A stretch of 64,000 nucleotides of DNA from Pedobacter sp. KBW06. Lineage in GTDB: Bacteria > Bacteroidota > Bacteroidia > Sphingobacteriales > Sphingobacteriaceae. Of this stretch, positions 8,755-17,667 are shown piece after piece. Under the pieces are notes generated by a model. The model was given only the letters and a program-made list of their open reading frames with translations, made no database searches and was not told the DNA's origin. Position numbers and translations under genes: made by a program. Numbering within the stretch: position 1 is the stretch's first letter; each line of letters begins with the position of its first letter. Location: assembly GCF_003852525.1 (NCBI RefSeq), contig NZ_QAJL01000005.1, positions 346,853 to 410,852 of the forward strand, in the 5' to 3' direction.

Positions 8755-9774
8755 TTAAATTCCCAGTCCGCTGAAAAACCTGATTTTCTTAATGAAATAG
8801 GCATAGACAATACTGGAAGAATAATGTCCGGTATGTTCCTGGTAATTGACCTGTCTGTTCGTTCTTTTCTTCGCATTTGCGGAGAAGTATTTGAAAAAAT
8901 GGAAATGAGCTTTACTCACGGCCATTGCAAAATCTACTTTTCCCTGCAGCAGGAAATGTATCAGGGCAACAAAGTCGATGAAAAACCGGATGAAGATCCT
9001 GAAATAAGCGTCACCTAAAGGAAGGTTCTTCTGCATAATGATCAGGTTGTTCCTGAAATTCAGGTAGGTTTTATAGGGGTTGTTTGCATTCAAAGTTCCT
9101 CCGCCAACATGGTAAACTTCCGCATCCGGGCAATACATCACTTTATAACCGAGATTCTTGAGTCGCCAGCAGAGGTCGATCTCTTCCATATGTGCAAAGA
9201 AATCAGGATCCAGTCCGCCTGCTTCTTTCCAGCATTTGCTTTTGATAAATAAAGCCGCACCGCTTGCCCAAAAGATCTCTTTTACATCATTATATTGTCC
9301 ATGGTCATCTTCAACGGTGTCAAACAACCGCCCGCGACAAAATGGAAAACAATGCAGGTCCAGGTAACCGCCTGCTGCTCCGGCATATTCAAATTTTGAT
9401 TTGTCCTTTTGCCATTTTATTTTAGGTTGTGCAGCCGCAATTTTATCGTCCTTTTCCATCAGCTCAATCACCGGTATAATCCAGTTTGCGGGCACTTCAA
9501 CATCAGAATTCAACAATACATAATAATCGGCCTCTACCTGTTCCAGCAGTTTGCGGTATCCTTCGGCAAAACCATAGTTTTTATCGTTCACAATGACGCG
9601 AATTCCTGGGTAATTGGCCTTTACAAAGGCTACTGAGTCGTCTGTAGAAGCATTGTCGCCTACTACAATTTGTAAATTCGGGTACTCTGATTGAATTACA
9701 CCGGGTAAAAATTTCTCCAGCAGAAGCTTTCCATTCCAATTTAAAATCACTACTGCTACACTTGCGTCTGTCAT
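8755..9774 (-). CDS. Family 2 glycosyltransferase
   Basis: This 339-residue GT-A fold glycosyltransferase probably transfers a sugar from a nucleotide donor to a surface polysaccharide or lipid. It shows VVILNWNGKLLLEKFLPG at the N-terminus, a DxD-like NSDVEVP, FWASGAALFIK and HMEEIDLCWRLKNLGYKV, the pattern of rhamnosyl or galactosyl GT2 enzymes. The C-terminus has an amphipathic, membrane-prone segment (about residues 255-285). The frame is open further upstream to 9816, but the ATG at 9774 overlaps the stop of the acyltransferase in a TAATG, so translational coupling supports this start. The neighbour suggests a role in envelope lipid or polysaccharide building. Confidence 0.88.
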   Translation of the reverse strand: MTDASVAVVILNWNGKLLLEKFLPGVIQSEYPNLQIVVGDNASTDDSVAFVKANYPGIRVIVNDKNYGFAEGYRKLLEQVEADYYVLLNSDVEVPANWIIPVIELMEKDDKIAAAQPKIKWQKDKSKFEYAGAAGGYLDLHCFPFCRGRLFDTVEDDHGQYNDVKEIFWASGAALFIKSKCWKEAGGLDPDFFAHMEEIDLCWRLKNLGYKVMYCPDAEVYHVGGGTLNANNPYKTYLNFRNNLIIMQKNLPLGDAYFRIFIRFFIDFVALIHFLLQGKVDFAMAVSKAHFHFFKYFSANAKKRTNRQVNYQEHTGHYSSSIVYAYFIKKIRFFSGLGI

Positions 9775-10652
9775 TATACGTATTCTCGTTTGTTTTTCCA
9801 TCGTCTGTGGCTCCATAGCCAGTATGACGGTTTCTCTTTAATAATATCTTCTAAAAATTCGAAATGTGTATCGGTAATCTCGTGCTTTTCTGTTTCTTCC
9901 GGTTTAGGGCAGATCGGCACACAATCCACTTCATAATATCCTCTTTTAATGTACTTTAACTTAAAATAAAAGATGGGTCTTTTGGTTTGTATCGCAATCT
10001 TTTCCAATCCCAGCAATGCGGCTGTATCCTGGTTTAAAAAGTCAATCCAATAATGCGATTCCCCACGAACAGGGCTCTGGTCACTTGCAAAACAAAATAT
10101 GCTCGGCTGTTCCTTCGCTGTGCTGAGCACCCTCAGCGTTTGCCGCATCGGAACTCCGGTATTGCCAAACCTGCTGCGCATTTTAAGAAACCAATCGTCA
10201 AAAATACCGTTATTTAGGGGTTTATAAATTACATAAGCCTTTTCCGAGAGGTTTAATCCTAAAGACATCATTCCCCATTCCCAATTGCCGTAATGCCCGG
10301 TGCAGGCCAAAACACTTTCGCCCTTTTCAAAATAGGCCTCAATCAGATGCAGGTTGGTGAATTTAAGCCGCTTTTTGAGCTCTTCCTCAGAGATCGAAGC
10401 CATTTTAATGATTTCAAAAGTCAGGTCAGACAGGTACCTGAAAAACTCTTTTTCGATCGCAATGATCTCTTTCAGTGGCTTTTCAGGAAAGGAGTTGATC
10501 AGGTTCTCCCGCACCACCTTTTTTCTGTAGCCCGCCACATAATACAGGATATAGTAGCCCATGGCCGATATCAGGTATAACAGCGGCATAGGAAGAAGGG
10601 ATAAAATGTTTAAAAAAACTACTCCTATATGAGAAAAGCTTTTTTTTATCAT
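9774..10652 (-). CDS. LpxL/HtrB-family lipid A acyltransferase-like protein
   Basis: This 292-residue inner-membrane acyltransferase is of the LpxL/LpxM/HtrB superfamily that adds fatty acids to lipid A precursors. A hydrophobic anchor spans about residues 8-40, and the catalytic HX4E motif is His120-YGNW-Glu125 in TGHYGNWEWG. The later region FCFASDQSPVRGESHYWIDFLNQDTAA is the usual second conserved block. Its stop codon overlaps the ATG of the GT2 gene, so acyl and sugar transfer genes are co-expressed. A TATGTTTG promoter element lies about 22 bases upstream. A lysophospholipid or ornithine-lipid acyltransferase is the main alternative. Confidence 0.87.
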   Translation of the reverse strand: MIKKSFSHIGVVFLNILSLLPMPLLYLISAMGYYILYYVAGYRKKVVRENLINSFPEKPLKEIIAIEKEFFRYLSDLTFEIIKMASISEEELKKRLKFTNLHLIEAYFEKGESVLACTGHYGNWEWGMMSLGLNLSEKAYVIYKPLNNGIFDDWFLKMRSRFGNTGVPMRQTLRVLSTAKEQPSIFCFASDQSPVRGESHYWIDFLNQDTAALLGLEKIAIQTKRPIFYFKLKYIKRGYYEVDCVPICPKPEETEKHEITDTHFEFLEDIIKEKPSYWLWSHRRWKNKREYV

Positions 10653-10673
10653 TATTTTGGCGGATTAAGAATG

Positions 10674-10681
10674 CAAACATA
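10674..10681 (-). promoter_or_regulatory. TAnnTTTG -7 element of the acyltransferase-GT2 operon
   Basis: TATGTTTG on the minus strand matches the -7 consensus. It would give a leader of roughly 15-20 bases before the ATG at 10652. Confidence 0.45.
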
Positions 10682-10690
10682 AATTATCAG

Positions 10691-11293
10691 ATGCAAAGTT
10701 TAGCTATATTCCCCCTTTTTTATCTTCCGCCAGTCAGCTATTTTAAGGAACTAAAGCGTTCAGGAAATGAGTTCCTGATGGAAAAAGAGGAGCACTTCCC
10801 GAAACAGACTTTCAGGAACAGGGCAACAATTTACTCCCCGAACGGGAGCCTGGACCTGATTGTTCCGGTGATCCGCGGAGAAAAAGTACATACCAAAATT
10901 AAAGATGTAAAAATCAGTAATGACTTTAACTGGCAGCGCCTTCACTGGAAAAGTCTGGAGAGTTGTTACCGCAATTCTGCCTATTTTGAATACTATGAAG
11001 ACGAGTTTTCTAAATTTTACCATCAGAAATTCGACTTCCTTTTCGATTATAACCTGGAGGTACTTCAATGGCTGTTTAAACAGTTAAAGACCACAGCCAG
11101 CTTTGAAATGACCACAGAATACCATGAAATCCCTGCGGAGCTTGATTTCCGTGGCAGAACCTTGTTTAAAAAGGCGGAAGGAGAGTTTAAGCCTTACTTC
11201 CAGGTCTTTGACGACAGGGAAGGATTTAAGCCAAACTTAAGCATCGTAGACTTGTTGTTTAACCAGGGCCCTCAAGCTAAAAACTATATATAA
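10691..11293 (+). CDS. WbqC family protein
   Basis: This 200-residue protein matches the WbqC-like family, found in polysaccharide loci and widely as a single-copy gene in Bacteroidota. Typical segments are FPLFYLPPVSYFKELKRSG at the N-terminus, KQTFRNRATIYSPNGSLDLIVPV, and WQRLHWKSLESCYRNSAYFEYYEDEF. The fold is thought to be papain/transglutaminase-like, but the activity is not established. It is divergent from the lipid acyltransferase gene and lies 3 bases ahead of corA, so it heads a wbqC-corA unit. Confidence 0.88.
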   Translation: MQSLAIFPLFYLPPVSYFKELKRSGNEFLMEKEEHFPKQTFRNRATIYSPNGSLDLIVPVIRGEKVHTKIKDVKISNDFNWQRLHWKSLESCYRNSAYFEYYEDEFSKFYHQKFDFLFDYNLEVLQWLFKQLKTTASFEMTTEYHEIPAELDFRGRTLFKKAEGEFKPYFQVFDDREGFKPNLSIVDLLFNQGPQAKNYI

Positions 11294-11296
11294 AGT

Positions 11297-12415
11297 ATGG
11301 CTAAACCTCCAAAGCACAAGAAAAAACGTCAGCATTATGCCTTACCACATGCCGGATCCAGTCCGGGGATGATCTATATTGATGAGAAGGCGGTAAAGCC
11401 GGTCATCAATCTTTATCAGTACAATGCGGAAAGTTATAAAGTTCAGGAGTTAAATGACATCAGCAACCTTAAACAGATCCTTACCGACAAAAATTACACT
11501 TTTTGGGTGGAGATCAAAGGATTTAAGTCGCTGACCTTATTCGAGACGTTATCTAAGGACTTTGGAGTCAACAAATTGATTCTGGAAGACATCACCAGAA
11601 CCTATCAGCGGCCAAAGCAGGAAGAATACGACAACCATGTTTTTGCCGTGAGCAGGATGCTGCAGCTGGATGAACATCAGAACCTGGACAACCAGCAATA
11701 TTCCTTCCTGCTGACCGACAATGCACTTTTCACCTTCCAGGAGCACTATGAAGATTGCCTGGAGCCGGTACGTTCCCGCCTGAAAATAGGAAAGGGCAAT
11801 ATCCGGACCGGTGGCAGCAGTTACCTCATGTATGTGCTGATGGACATGATCATTGATACTTATTTCGAAATCCTGGGTGCCTGGGGCGACGAACTGGACA
11901 ATATCGAAGACCGCTTATTTGATAAACCGGATAAGACGGTGATGTTTGATACACAGCTGATCAAAAGAAACCTGATCAACATCAGGAGGGTAGCCTGGCC
12001 AGAGCGCGACAAGCTGAACGATATCCTGAGAAGTGATACCCATTTGATTCCGGACCACACGAAAATCTATATCCGCGATGCTTATGACCACTGTATCCAG
12101 ATCATCGACATTGTCGAATCTTTAAAAGAGATTTCTGCCAGTAATATAGACATGTATCTTTCGATCATCAGCAACAGGATGAACGAAATCATGAAAGTGC
12201 TGACCATTATTTCTTCCATATTTATTCCGCTCACTTTTATCGCAGGGATTTATGGAATGAACTTTGCAATTGAAGATCCGGTAACCCATAAATTACTGCC
12301 AAAGAATATGCCGGAGCTCTATCAGGAGCATGGCTATTTGTATACGATGATCGTAATGGCTGCAATTGCGGTTTTACAAATCATATATTTCTGGCGCAAA
12401 GGATGGTTTAAATAA
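11297..12415 (+). CDS. corA: Magnesium/cobalt transporter CorA
   Basis: CorA is a pentameric channel for magnesium, and for cobalt in many species, in the inner membrane. The 372-residue protein has the large N-terminal cytoplasmic domain and two C-terminal helices (about residues 310-330 and 345-365). The selectivity motif GMN is present as FIAGIYGMNF at the end of the first helix. The first 20 residues are very basic (KPPKHKKKRQH), an extension before the CorA domain. It follows wbqC after 3 bases and is followed 27 bases later by the unrelated magnesium transporter mgtE, so two magnesium uptake systems are side by side. Confidence 0.94.
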   Translation: MAKPPKHKKKRQHYALPHAGSSPGMIYIDEKAVKPVINLYQYNAESYKVQELNDISNLKQILTDKNYTFWVEIKGFKSLTLFETLSKDFGVNKLILEDITRTYQRPKQEEYDNHVFAVSRMLQLDEHQNLDNQQYSFLLTDNALFTFQEHYEDCLEPVRSRLKIGKGNIRTGGSSYLMYVLMDMIIDTYFEILGAWGDELDNIEDRLFDKPDKTVMFDTQLIKRNLINIRRVAWPERDKLNDILRSDTHLIPDHTKIYIRDAYDHCIQIIDIVESLKEISASNIDMYLSIISNRMNEIMKVLTIISSIFIPLTFIAGIYGMNFAIEDPVTHKLLPKNMPELYQEHGYLYTMIVMAAIAVLQIIYFWRKGWFK

Positions 12416-12427
12416 GTGTGATTATTG

Positions 12428-12435
12428 TAACTTTG
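12428..12435 (+). promoter_or_regulatory. TAnnTTTG -7 element of mgtE
   Basis: TAACTTTG matches the -7 consensus and ends seven bases before the mgtE ATG, so mgtE probably has its own promoter and a leaderless message even though corA is directly upstream. Confidence 0.5.
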
Positions 12436-12442
12436 GCTACGC

Positions 12443-13792
12443 ATGCAATCTTTCGACCTGGACAAAACAGACGTATCTAAAATCAAGAACGCCTTAAATA
12501 GTGATGATGAACAACTTAAAGTTATTCTTGAGGAATACCATGCCTCGGAAATAGCAATACTGTTTGAAAGCCTCACAAGTGAAGACAGGCAGAGAATCAT
12601 CAACCTGCTGTCGGTTGAGATTGCTTCCGAGGTCATCTCGGAAATGCATGAAGAATCCCATCCGGAGGAACTGCTCTTACAACTCCACCCGGATAAACGG
12701 ACGGAGATCGTGGAAGAGCTGGATTATGATGATGCAACAGACATCATTTCCCAGCTGGAGGAACACGAGCAAAAGGAAATCTTAGAAGACCTGAGCGAGG
12801 ATGATGCCTCGAATATCCGGAACCTGTTAAGCTACGACGAAAAGACTGCGGGTGGTTTGATGAACACGGAGTTTATCCGGGTAAACCTGAATTTAACTAA
12901 AAAGGATGCAATCGATGAGATCATTCGCCAGAGTGAAGAGATCGAAGAATTCTATACCATATTTGTTATTGATGACCAGAATGTATTTCAGGGAATCGTT
13001 TCCTTAAAGGACATCATCAAGGCGAAGGGAAACGTACACATCACTGAGCTGGTAAAGGCAGAAGTCGCATGGGTTCACCCTGATACCGATCAGGAGGAAG
13101 TAGCGAGATTGATTTCCCAATACAACATTACGAGTATTCCCGTAGTGGATAACGACATGAAGTTACTCGGAAGGGTCACCTTTGATGACGTGATCGACGT
13201 TATGGAGGATGAAAATACGGAGGACATCCTGAAAATATCCGGGGTTTCTGAAGATGAGGAACTGAGTGGTAACTGGGTGGAAGCGGTAAAATCCCGTTTG
13301 CCCTGGCTGATCATCAATCTGGGTACTGCATTTCTGGCCTCTGCCGTAGTGCGTCATTTTGGCTCTACGATTGAGAAAATCGCGGTGCTTTCTGCTTACA
13401 TGACCATCATTGCCGGAATGGGTGGTAACGCAGCCACACAGGCACTCGCCGTTACGGTAAGAAGGATTTCCTTATATGACCTGACCGACAGCCAGGCTTA
13501 CCGCACGGTATTAAAAGAGTTTACCGTAGGCCTGATCAACGGGGCTGTTACCGGATTAATTGTATTTCTTTTTGCCATTTTTTTTGACAGCAATCCCTTG
13601 CTTGGCGTCGTTATTTTCCTGGCTATGACGGGTAATTTGCTGATTGCAGGGGTTACCGGAGCGGGCATTCCCCTGGTATTAAAAAGGGTTGGAATAGATC
13701 CGGCCATTGCTTCTTCAATAATTATTACAACATTTACAGATGTTTTCGGATTTTTGCTCTTGCTGGGATTAGCAAGCAAACTATTACTTTAA
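12443..13792 (+). CDS. mgtE: Magnesium transporter MgtE
   Basis: MgtE is a dimeric magnesium-selective channel gated by cytoplasmic magnesium. The 449-residue protein has the three expected parts: an acidic, helical N domain (about residues 1-130), a pair of CBS domains (about 130-255, with GRVTFDDVIDVMEDENTEDI) and a C-terminal membrane domain of five helices. TMIIAGMGGNAATQALAVTVRRI is the conserved ion-path helix motif, and GAGIPLVLKRVGIDPA lies before the last helix. Acidic residues in the N and CBS domains are the magnesium sensors. Its own promoter element lies right in front of the ATG. Confidence 0.94.
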   Translation: MQSFDLDKTDVSKIKNALNSDDEQLKVILEEYHASEIAILFESLTSEDRQRIINLLSVEIASEVISEMHEESHPEELLLQLHPDKRTEIVEELDYDDATDIISQLEEHEQKEILEDLSEDDASNIRNLLSYDEKTAGGLMNTEFIRVNLNLTKKDAIDEIIRQSEEIEEFYTIFVIDDQNVFQGIVSLKDIIKAKGNVHITELVKAEVAWVHPDTDQEEVARLISQYNITSIPVVDNDMKLLGRVTFDDVIDVMEDENTEDILKISGVSEDEELSGNWVEAVKSRLPWLIINLGTAFLASAVVRHFGSTIEKIAVLSAYMTIIAGMGGNAATQALAVTVRRISLYDLTDSQAYRTVLKEFTVGLINGAVTGLIVFLFAIFFDSNPLLGVVIFLAMTGNLLIAGVTGAGIPLVLKRVGIDPAIASSIIITTFTDVFGFLLLLGLASKLLL

Positions 13793-13807
13793 TTTTTTAC
13801 AATCTAT

Positions 13808-14815
13808 ATGCAACCAACAAAACACAACTGGACCAAAGAGGAGATATCAGAAATATATCACAAACCTTTTCTGGACCTGGTTTACGAAGCTGCCACCATA
13901 CATCGTGAAAATCAGGATTATTCTGAAGTTCAGATCAGCTCATTGATATCTATAAAGACAGGCGGATGCGCCGAAGACTGCGCATATTGTCCTCAGGCTG
14001 CAAGATACAATACCGGTCTGGAAGTTCAGGCTCTAATGAAAGTAGATCAGGTAGTTGAAGCTGCAGAAAGGGCGAAAGCCGGAGGCGCTTCACGTTTGTG
14101 TATGGGCGCTGCATGGCGCGAAGTACGCGACAACAGGGATTTTGACCGTGTAATTGACATGGTGAAAGCTGTAAATGAACTGGATATGGAAGTTTGCTGT
14201 ACTTTAGGTATGTTAACTGAATCACAGGCACAACGCCTTGCTGATGCCGGATTATACGCGTACAACCACAACCTGGATACTTCTGAAGATGACTATAAAA
14301 GGATCATTTCTACCAGAACTTATGACGATCGACTAAACACTTTACACAACGTCCGCAAAGCGAAATTAACGGTTTGCAGTGGCGGAATTGTGGGACTTGG
14401 TGAAACGGATGAAGACCGCGTTTCGATGTTGCGCACATTGGCCAACCTGCCTAAACATCCGGAGTCCGTACCGATCAATGCTTTGGTTCCTGTAGCAGGA
14501 ACCCCGCTGGAAAACCAACCCAGAATTCCAATCTGGGAGATGGTCAGGATGATTGCTACCGCAAGGATCATCATGCCTAAATCGGTGGTACGTTTATCCG
14601 CAGGAAGAAATGAAATGAGCACGGTAGAGCAGGCATTCTGTTTCATGGCCGGAGCAAATTCTATTTTTGCCGGTGATAAATTGCTGACGACACCAAATCC
14701 GCACTTTGCCGACGACATGAAGATGTTTGAAATACTCGGACTGAAAACCAGGGAAGCTTTTAAAAATGGCAGACCTGCAAATACACTCCAGAAACCTGTA
14801 GAAACTACAGCATAA
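13808..14815 (+). CDS. bioB: Biotin synthase
   Basis: BioB is a radical-SAM enzyme that inserts sulfur into dethiobiotin. The 4Fe-4S cluster motif CxxxCxxC is Cys54, Cys58 and Cys61 in [12 protein letters not shown]. Further family motifs are [35 protein letters not shown] and the arginine-containing [10 protein letters not shown] that holds the auxiliary 2Fe-2S cluster. The 335-residue length is normal. It stands alone, without other bio genes in the window, and is closed by a strong terminator. It begins 15 bases after mgtE and could be read through from it. Confidence 0.96.
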   Translation: MQPTKHNWTKEEISEIYHKPFLDLVYEAATIHRENQDYSEVQISSLISIKTGGCAEDCAYCPQAARYNTGLEVQALMKVDQVVEAAERAKAGGASRLCMGAAWREVRDNRDFDRVIDMVKAVNELDMEVCCTLGMLTESQAQRLADAGLYAYNHNLDTSEDDYKRIISTRTYDDRLNTLHNVRKAKLTVCSGGIVGLGETDEDRVSMLRTLANLPKHPESVPINALVPVAGTPLENQPRIPIWEMVRMIATARIIMPKSVVRLSAGRNEMSTVEQAFCFMAGANSIFAGDKLLTTPNPHFADDMKMFEILGLKTREAFKNGRPANTLQKPVETTA

Positions 14816-14852
14816 AAAAAGAGCCCGGATCAAAATCCGGGCTCTTTTTTTA
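14814..14852. terminator. Bidirectional terminator between bioB and ohr
   Basis: GAGCCCGGAT (14821-14830) pairs with ATCCGGGCTC (14835-14844), flanked by an A-run on the left and a T-run on the right. It can end both the bioB and ohr transcripts. Confidence 0.9.
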
Positions 14853-14863
14853 TATCCGCTTTT

Positions 14864-15274
14864 CTATATCGCGGTTACACGGGTTTCAATATTCCCCCTT
14901 GTTGCTTTGGAATAAGGACAGGCACGATGTGCTTTGTCTGCCAGTTTCTGTGCTTCATCTGTGGTGATTCCGGGAATGTGTACATCCAGGTCCGCAGACA
15001 ATGCAAAGGCATTGTCATCTTTATTGAAGGATACATGTACTTCTACTGTAGCTTCCGAAACGTCGACACCATCATGTGCCGCTACTGCGCCCAGTGCACC
15101 CAGGTAACAGGGACCCCAGGCTGCTGCAAACAATTGCTCCGGATTGGTGGCCCCACCTTGTCCGCCCATTTCTCTTGGTTTTCTTAAATCGAATTCTATC
15201 GTTCCGTCGCTTGATTTGATATGACCATCACGTCCACCTTTTGCGGTAACGGATGCGGTATATATTTTTTCCAT
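14864..15274 (-). CDS. ohr: Organic hydroperoxide resistance protein (Ohr/OsmC family)
   Basis: This 136-residue thiol peroxidase of the Ohr branch reduces organic hydroperoxides with a pair of cysteines. Cys56 (WGPCYLGAL) and Cys119 (RACPYSKATRGN) are both present, and the latter motif is characteristic of Ohr. The N-terminus MEKIYTASVTAKGGRDGHI is also typical. It is the second gene behind the FUSC membrane protein on the minus strand (51 bases). No OhrR repressor gene is next to it. Confidence 0.93.
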   Translation of the reverse strand: MEKIYTASVTAKGGRDGHIKSSDGTIEFDLRKPREMGGQGGATNPEQLFAAAWGPCYLGALGAVAAHDGVDVSEATVEVHVSFNKDDNAFALSADLDVHIPGITTDEAQKLADKAHRACPYSKATRGNIETRVTAI

Positions 15275-15325
15275 AATTTAAAATGCTGTTAATAGAAGAA
15301 CAACAATCCTGATGGAATTAAAGTT

Positions 15326-17485
15326 TTAGATTTTAATTTTTTCGCAGAGCTTAAAGATGTCGTAAGCCACTTTCTGAATCAGGTCGAACTGCTCATGAAT
15401 GATCATTTCATTGCCCTGGGCTTTCTGCTCACTGTCGATATTCTGCCTGATCAAAGGAACATTGCTGATCGTACTGGTATGGTTGGACAGCACTTCTATT
15501 GAAAGGTTCATCAGATAGGTGGTATTGTTGACCACCGGTTTCAGGTCTTCAAAATCTTTGATCAGATAGGAATGTTCCTTATTGTATAAGGATAAGGTTG
15601 CGACATAGGAAGACAGCAGGTGATTTAAAGCCGTAAACTGATGAAGCTCTGCCATCAGCAACTGCTTGCTCTTCGGCTCGGAAAACATGCGTTGAAAAAG
15701 AGAAGCCAGATTGGCGGTCGTCACATAGACTTCTTTTCTCGCCACCTTGTAATTGGTCAGGTTATGCACCTGGTCTGCATACAGGAAGGTCACCTGTTCA
15801 AAGTAGTTCATGTTTGCCTTCAGTGTATCGAGCATGGCTTCTTTCAGTTTCTGATGTTCCCAGTTGGGGAATAAAGAATAACTGGCGAGCAGCGCAATTC
15901 CTGAGCCGATCAGGGTATCATAAATTCTTTCCCTCGCCACAGACAATCCTCCCATGCCCAGGAAATCAAACAGCACCAGAATATAGGGCGTCATGAACAA
16001 GACACTGACCACATAATTTTTCCGCTGGAAGCTATAACAGCCGATCATACAAAACAGCAGAATGATAAAGAGCGTATTTTTATCATGGATATAGACCAGG
16101 ATGCCCATCCCGATAAATGCACCGACAACGGTTCCAATCAGCCTTTCGTAATTCCTCTTTTTAGTGAGGCTAAAGCCGGGTTTGGAGATCACGAGAATGG
16201 TCAGCAAGATCCAGTAGCTGTGGGAAAAGTTCAGCATCCTTGCCACCACAAAGCCGATCAGCATCACAATTGCCACCCTCAGTGAGTGCCTGAAAATAGA
16301 AGAGCTAAAGGTCAAATTCTCCAGCAGGATTTTTAAATCGATGGGCTGTCTCGTGATGAAACGCTCCACATCAATCTCCCTGGGTTTAAGATTTTTCTTT
16401 TCTTTCTTATTGAAATAACCATTGATGGTCCTTACCCTGGAAAGGATGTTCTCAATATTGACTTCAATATTTTTAAGGGCAATAATGCCTAAAGTATTGT
16501 ATTTGCCATCGATGTTTTTGCTTTCCAGATCGGTGATTTCTTTTCTCAGTTTAGAGACATCCTCGATCAGGGCGGCAGGCGGACTGGGCGTGCCACCTGT
16601 CTTAAGCGCAAATGCAATTTCATCCAGCTCTGCCGCAATCTTTCTGATCACTGCCTCGTAGTGGACTAAAATTCCGGACTCATCAAACTGGTCATGCAAT
16701 TGCTGGTAATTATAATAAGTAGACATGACCTGTTCAAACAGGTCCACCATATCCACAAAGACCAATAAAAGAAAACGTCCTTCCGGCGTTGATTCTCTGA
16801 CAATCTCCCTGGTTTTAAACAATACTTCTCTAACGGCATCCTGTTTTTCGTGAACCAGGACCTGCAACTGCAGCAGGTCTGCATAGTTTTCGTCGTAATC
16901 GGTATTCTGATGATAAAATTTAGCTTTGGCACGTAGAAATTCACTGATTTCATGTATGGAATCGCTGAGTGTCTGCTGCACCAATCGGAATGGACGGATC
17001 CTGTAGACAAAATAGCTCAGCAGGGTGTACCAGATACTGCCGGTAAAAATGAGTAAAGCAAAGACTAAAACCTCTTTCCAGGGCCTGATGTCGTCAATAC
17101 TTAGCACCATAACCAGCAATGCAGCCGTTCCAATTGCCGCCGACCTCAATCCATAGACGAAAAACATGGAAAAGACAAAGCTGAGGATAAACAGCAGGGT
17201 TCCAATGAAATAGACGTTAGCATTTGTCAGGCCTACCAAAATAGACATCATTGCAATCAGGACAGTGGTGATGAGCATTGCATTTCTCCGGTGGACAATC
17301 GGCCCGGGAGTATCTACGATGCTGGCACACAAAGCCCCTAAGGATAAGGTCATTCCATACTGAAGCATTCCAAATTGAGCGAGAATGAGGGAGGGGCAGA
17401 GCACCCCAAAGGTAATCCGAAGCCCATCCGCAAAATATGTACTTAATAAGAAATCCTGAATACTCCTGATTGGACGATTAAACAT
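15326..17485 (-). CDS. FUSC/YccS-family integral membrane protein
   Basis: This 719-residue protein has two clusters of about six hydrophobic helices (roughly residues 15-160 and 390-530) separated by a long, largely helical soluble segment, plus a soluble C-terminal tail. This is the architecture of the YccS/YhfK/FUSC family related to aromatic-acid efflux proteins. The second membrane block contains the conserved SHSYWILLTILVISKPGFS and KRNYERLIGTVVGAFIGM. The substrate is unknown; aromatic acids are the known cargo of relatives such as AaeB. It lies upstream of ohr on the same strand. Confidence 0.86.
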   Translation of the reverse strand: MFNRPIRSIQDFLLSTYFADGLRITFGVLCPSLILAQFGMLQYGMTLSLGALCASIVDTPGPIVHRRNAMLITTVLIAMMSILVGLTNANVYFIGTLLFILSFVFSMFFVYGLRSAAIGTAALLVMVLSIDDIRPWKEVLVFALLIFTGSIWYTLLSYFVYRIRPFRLVQQTLSDSIHEISEFLRAKAKFYHQNTDYDENYADLLQLQVLVHEKQDAVREVLFKTREIVRESTPEGRFLLLVFVDMVDLFEQVMSTYYNYQQLHDQFDESGILVHYEAVIRKIAAELDEIAFALKTGGTPSPPAALIEDVSKLRKEITDLESKNIDGKYNTLGIIALKNIEVNIENILSRVRTINGYFNKKEKKNLKPREIDVERFITRQPIDLKILLENLTFSSSIFRHSLRVAIVMLIGFVVARMLNFSHSYWILLTILVISKPGFSLTKKRNYERLIGTVVGAFIGMGILVYIHDKNTLFIILLFCMIGCYSFQRKNYVVSVLFMTPYILVLFDFLGMGGLSVARERIYDTLIGSGIALLASYSLFPNWEHQKLKEAMLDTLKANMNYFEQVTFLYADQVHNLTNYKVARKEVYVTTANLASLFQRMFSEPKSKQLLMAELHQFTALNHLLSSYVATLSLYNKEHSYLIKDFEDLKPVVNNTTYLMNLSIEVLSNHTSTISNVPLIRQNIDSEQKAQGNEMIIHEQFDLIQKVAYDIFKLCEKIKI

Positions 17486-17605
17486 AGCGTAAAATTAGTG
17501 GTATAATCATCAACTATGCCATGATTTGTAAAATCTGCATAAAACTTTGTTTGATGCAAAATAACAAAAACCTGTCAGAATATTAACTGAGTTTGCTTCT
17601 GATCT

Positions 17606-17645
17606 AAAAAAAGTATTCCCCGGATAATGATTACCCGGGGAATAC
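17606..17645 (-). terminator. Terminator of the CDC-like gene
   Basis: GTATTCCCCGG (17613-17623) pairs with CCGGGGAATAC (17635-17645). On the minus strand the stem is followed by a T-run, so it ends transcription of the gene at 17668-18801. Confidence 0.88.
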
Positions 17646-17667
17646 GAATGTTTTTCTACATTTAAGA

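Noticed and set aside
8689-9018. Open frame on the plus strand (109 aa)
   Set aside because: It lies across the 3' end of the clear GT2 glycosyltransferase gene on the other strand, has no recognisable motif and low-complexity text.
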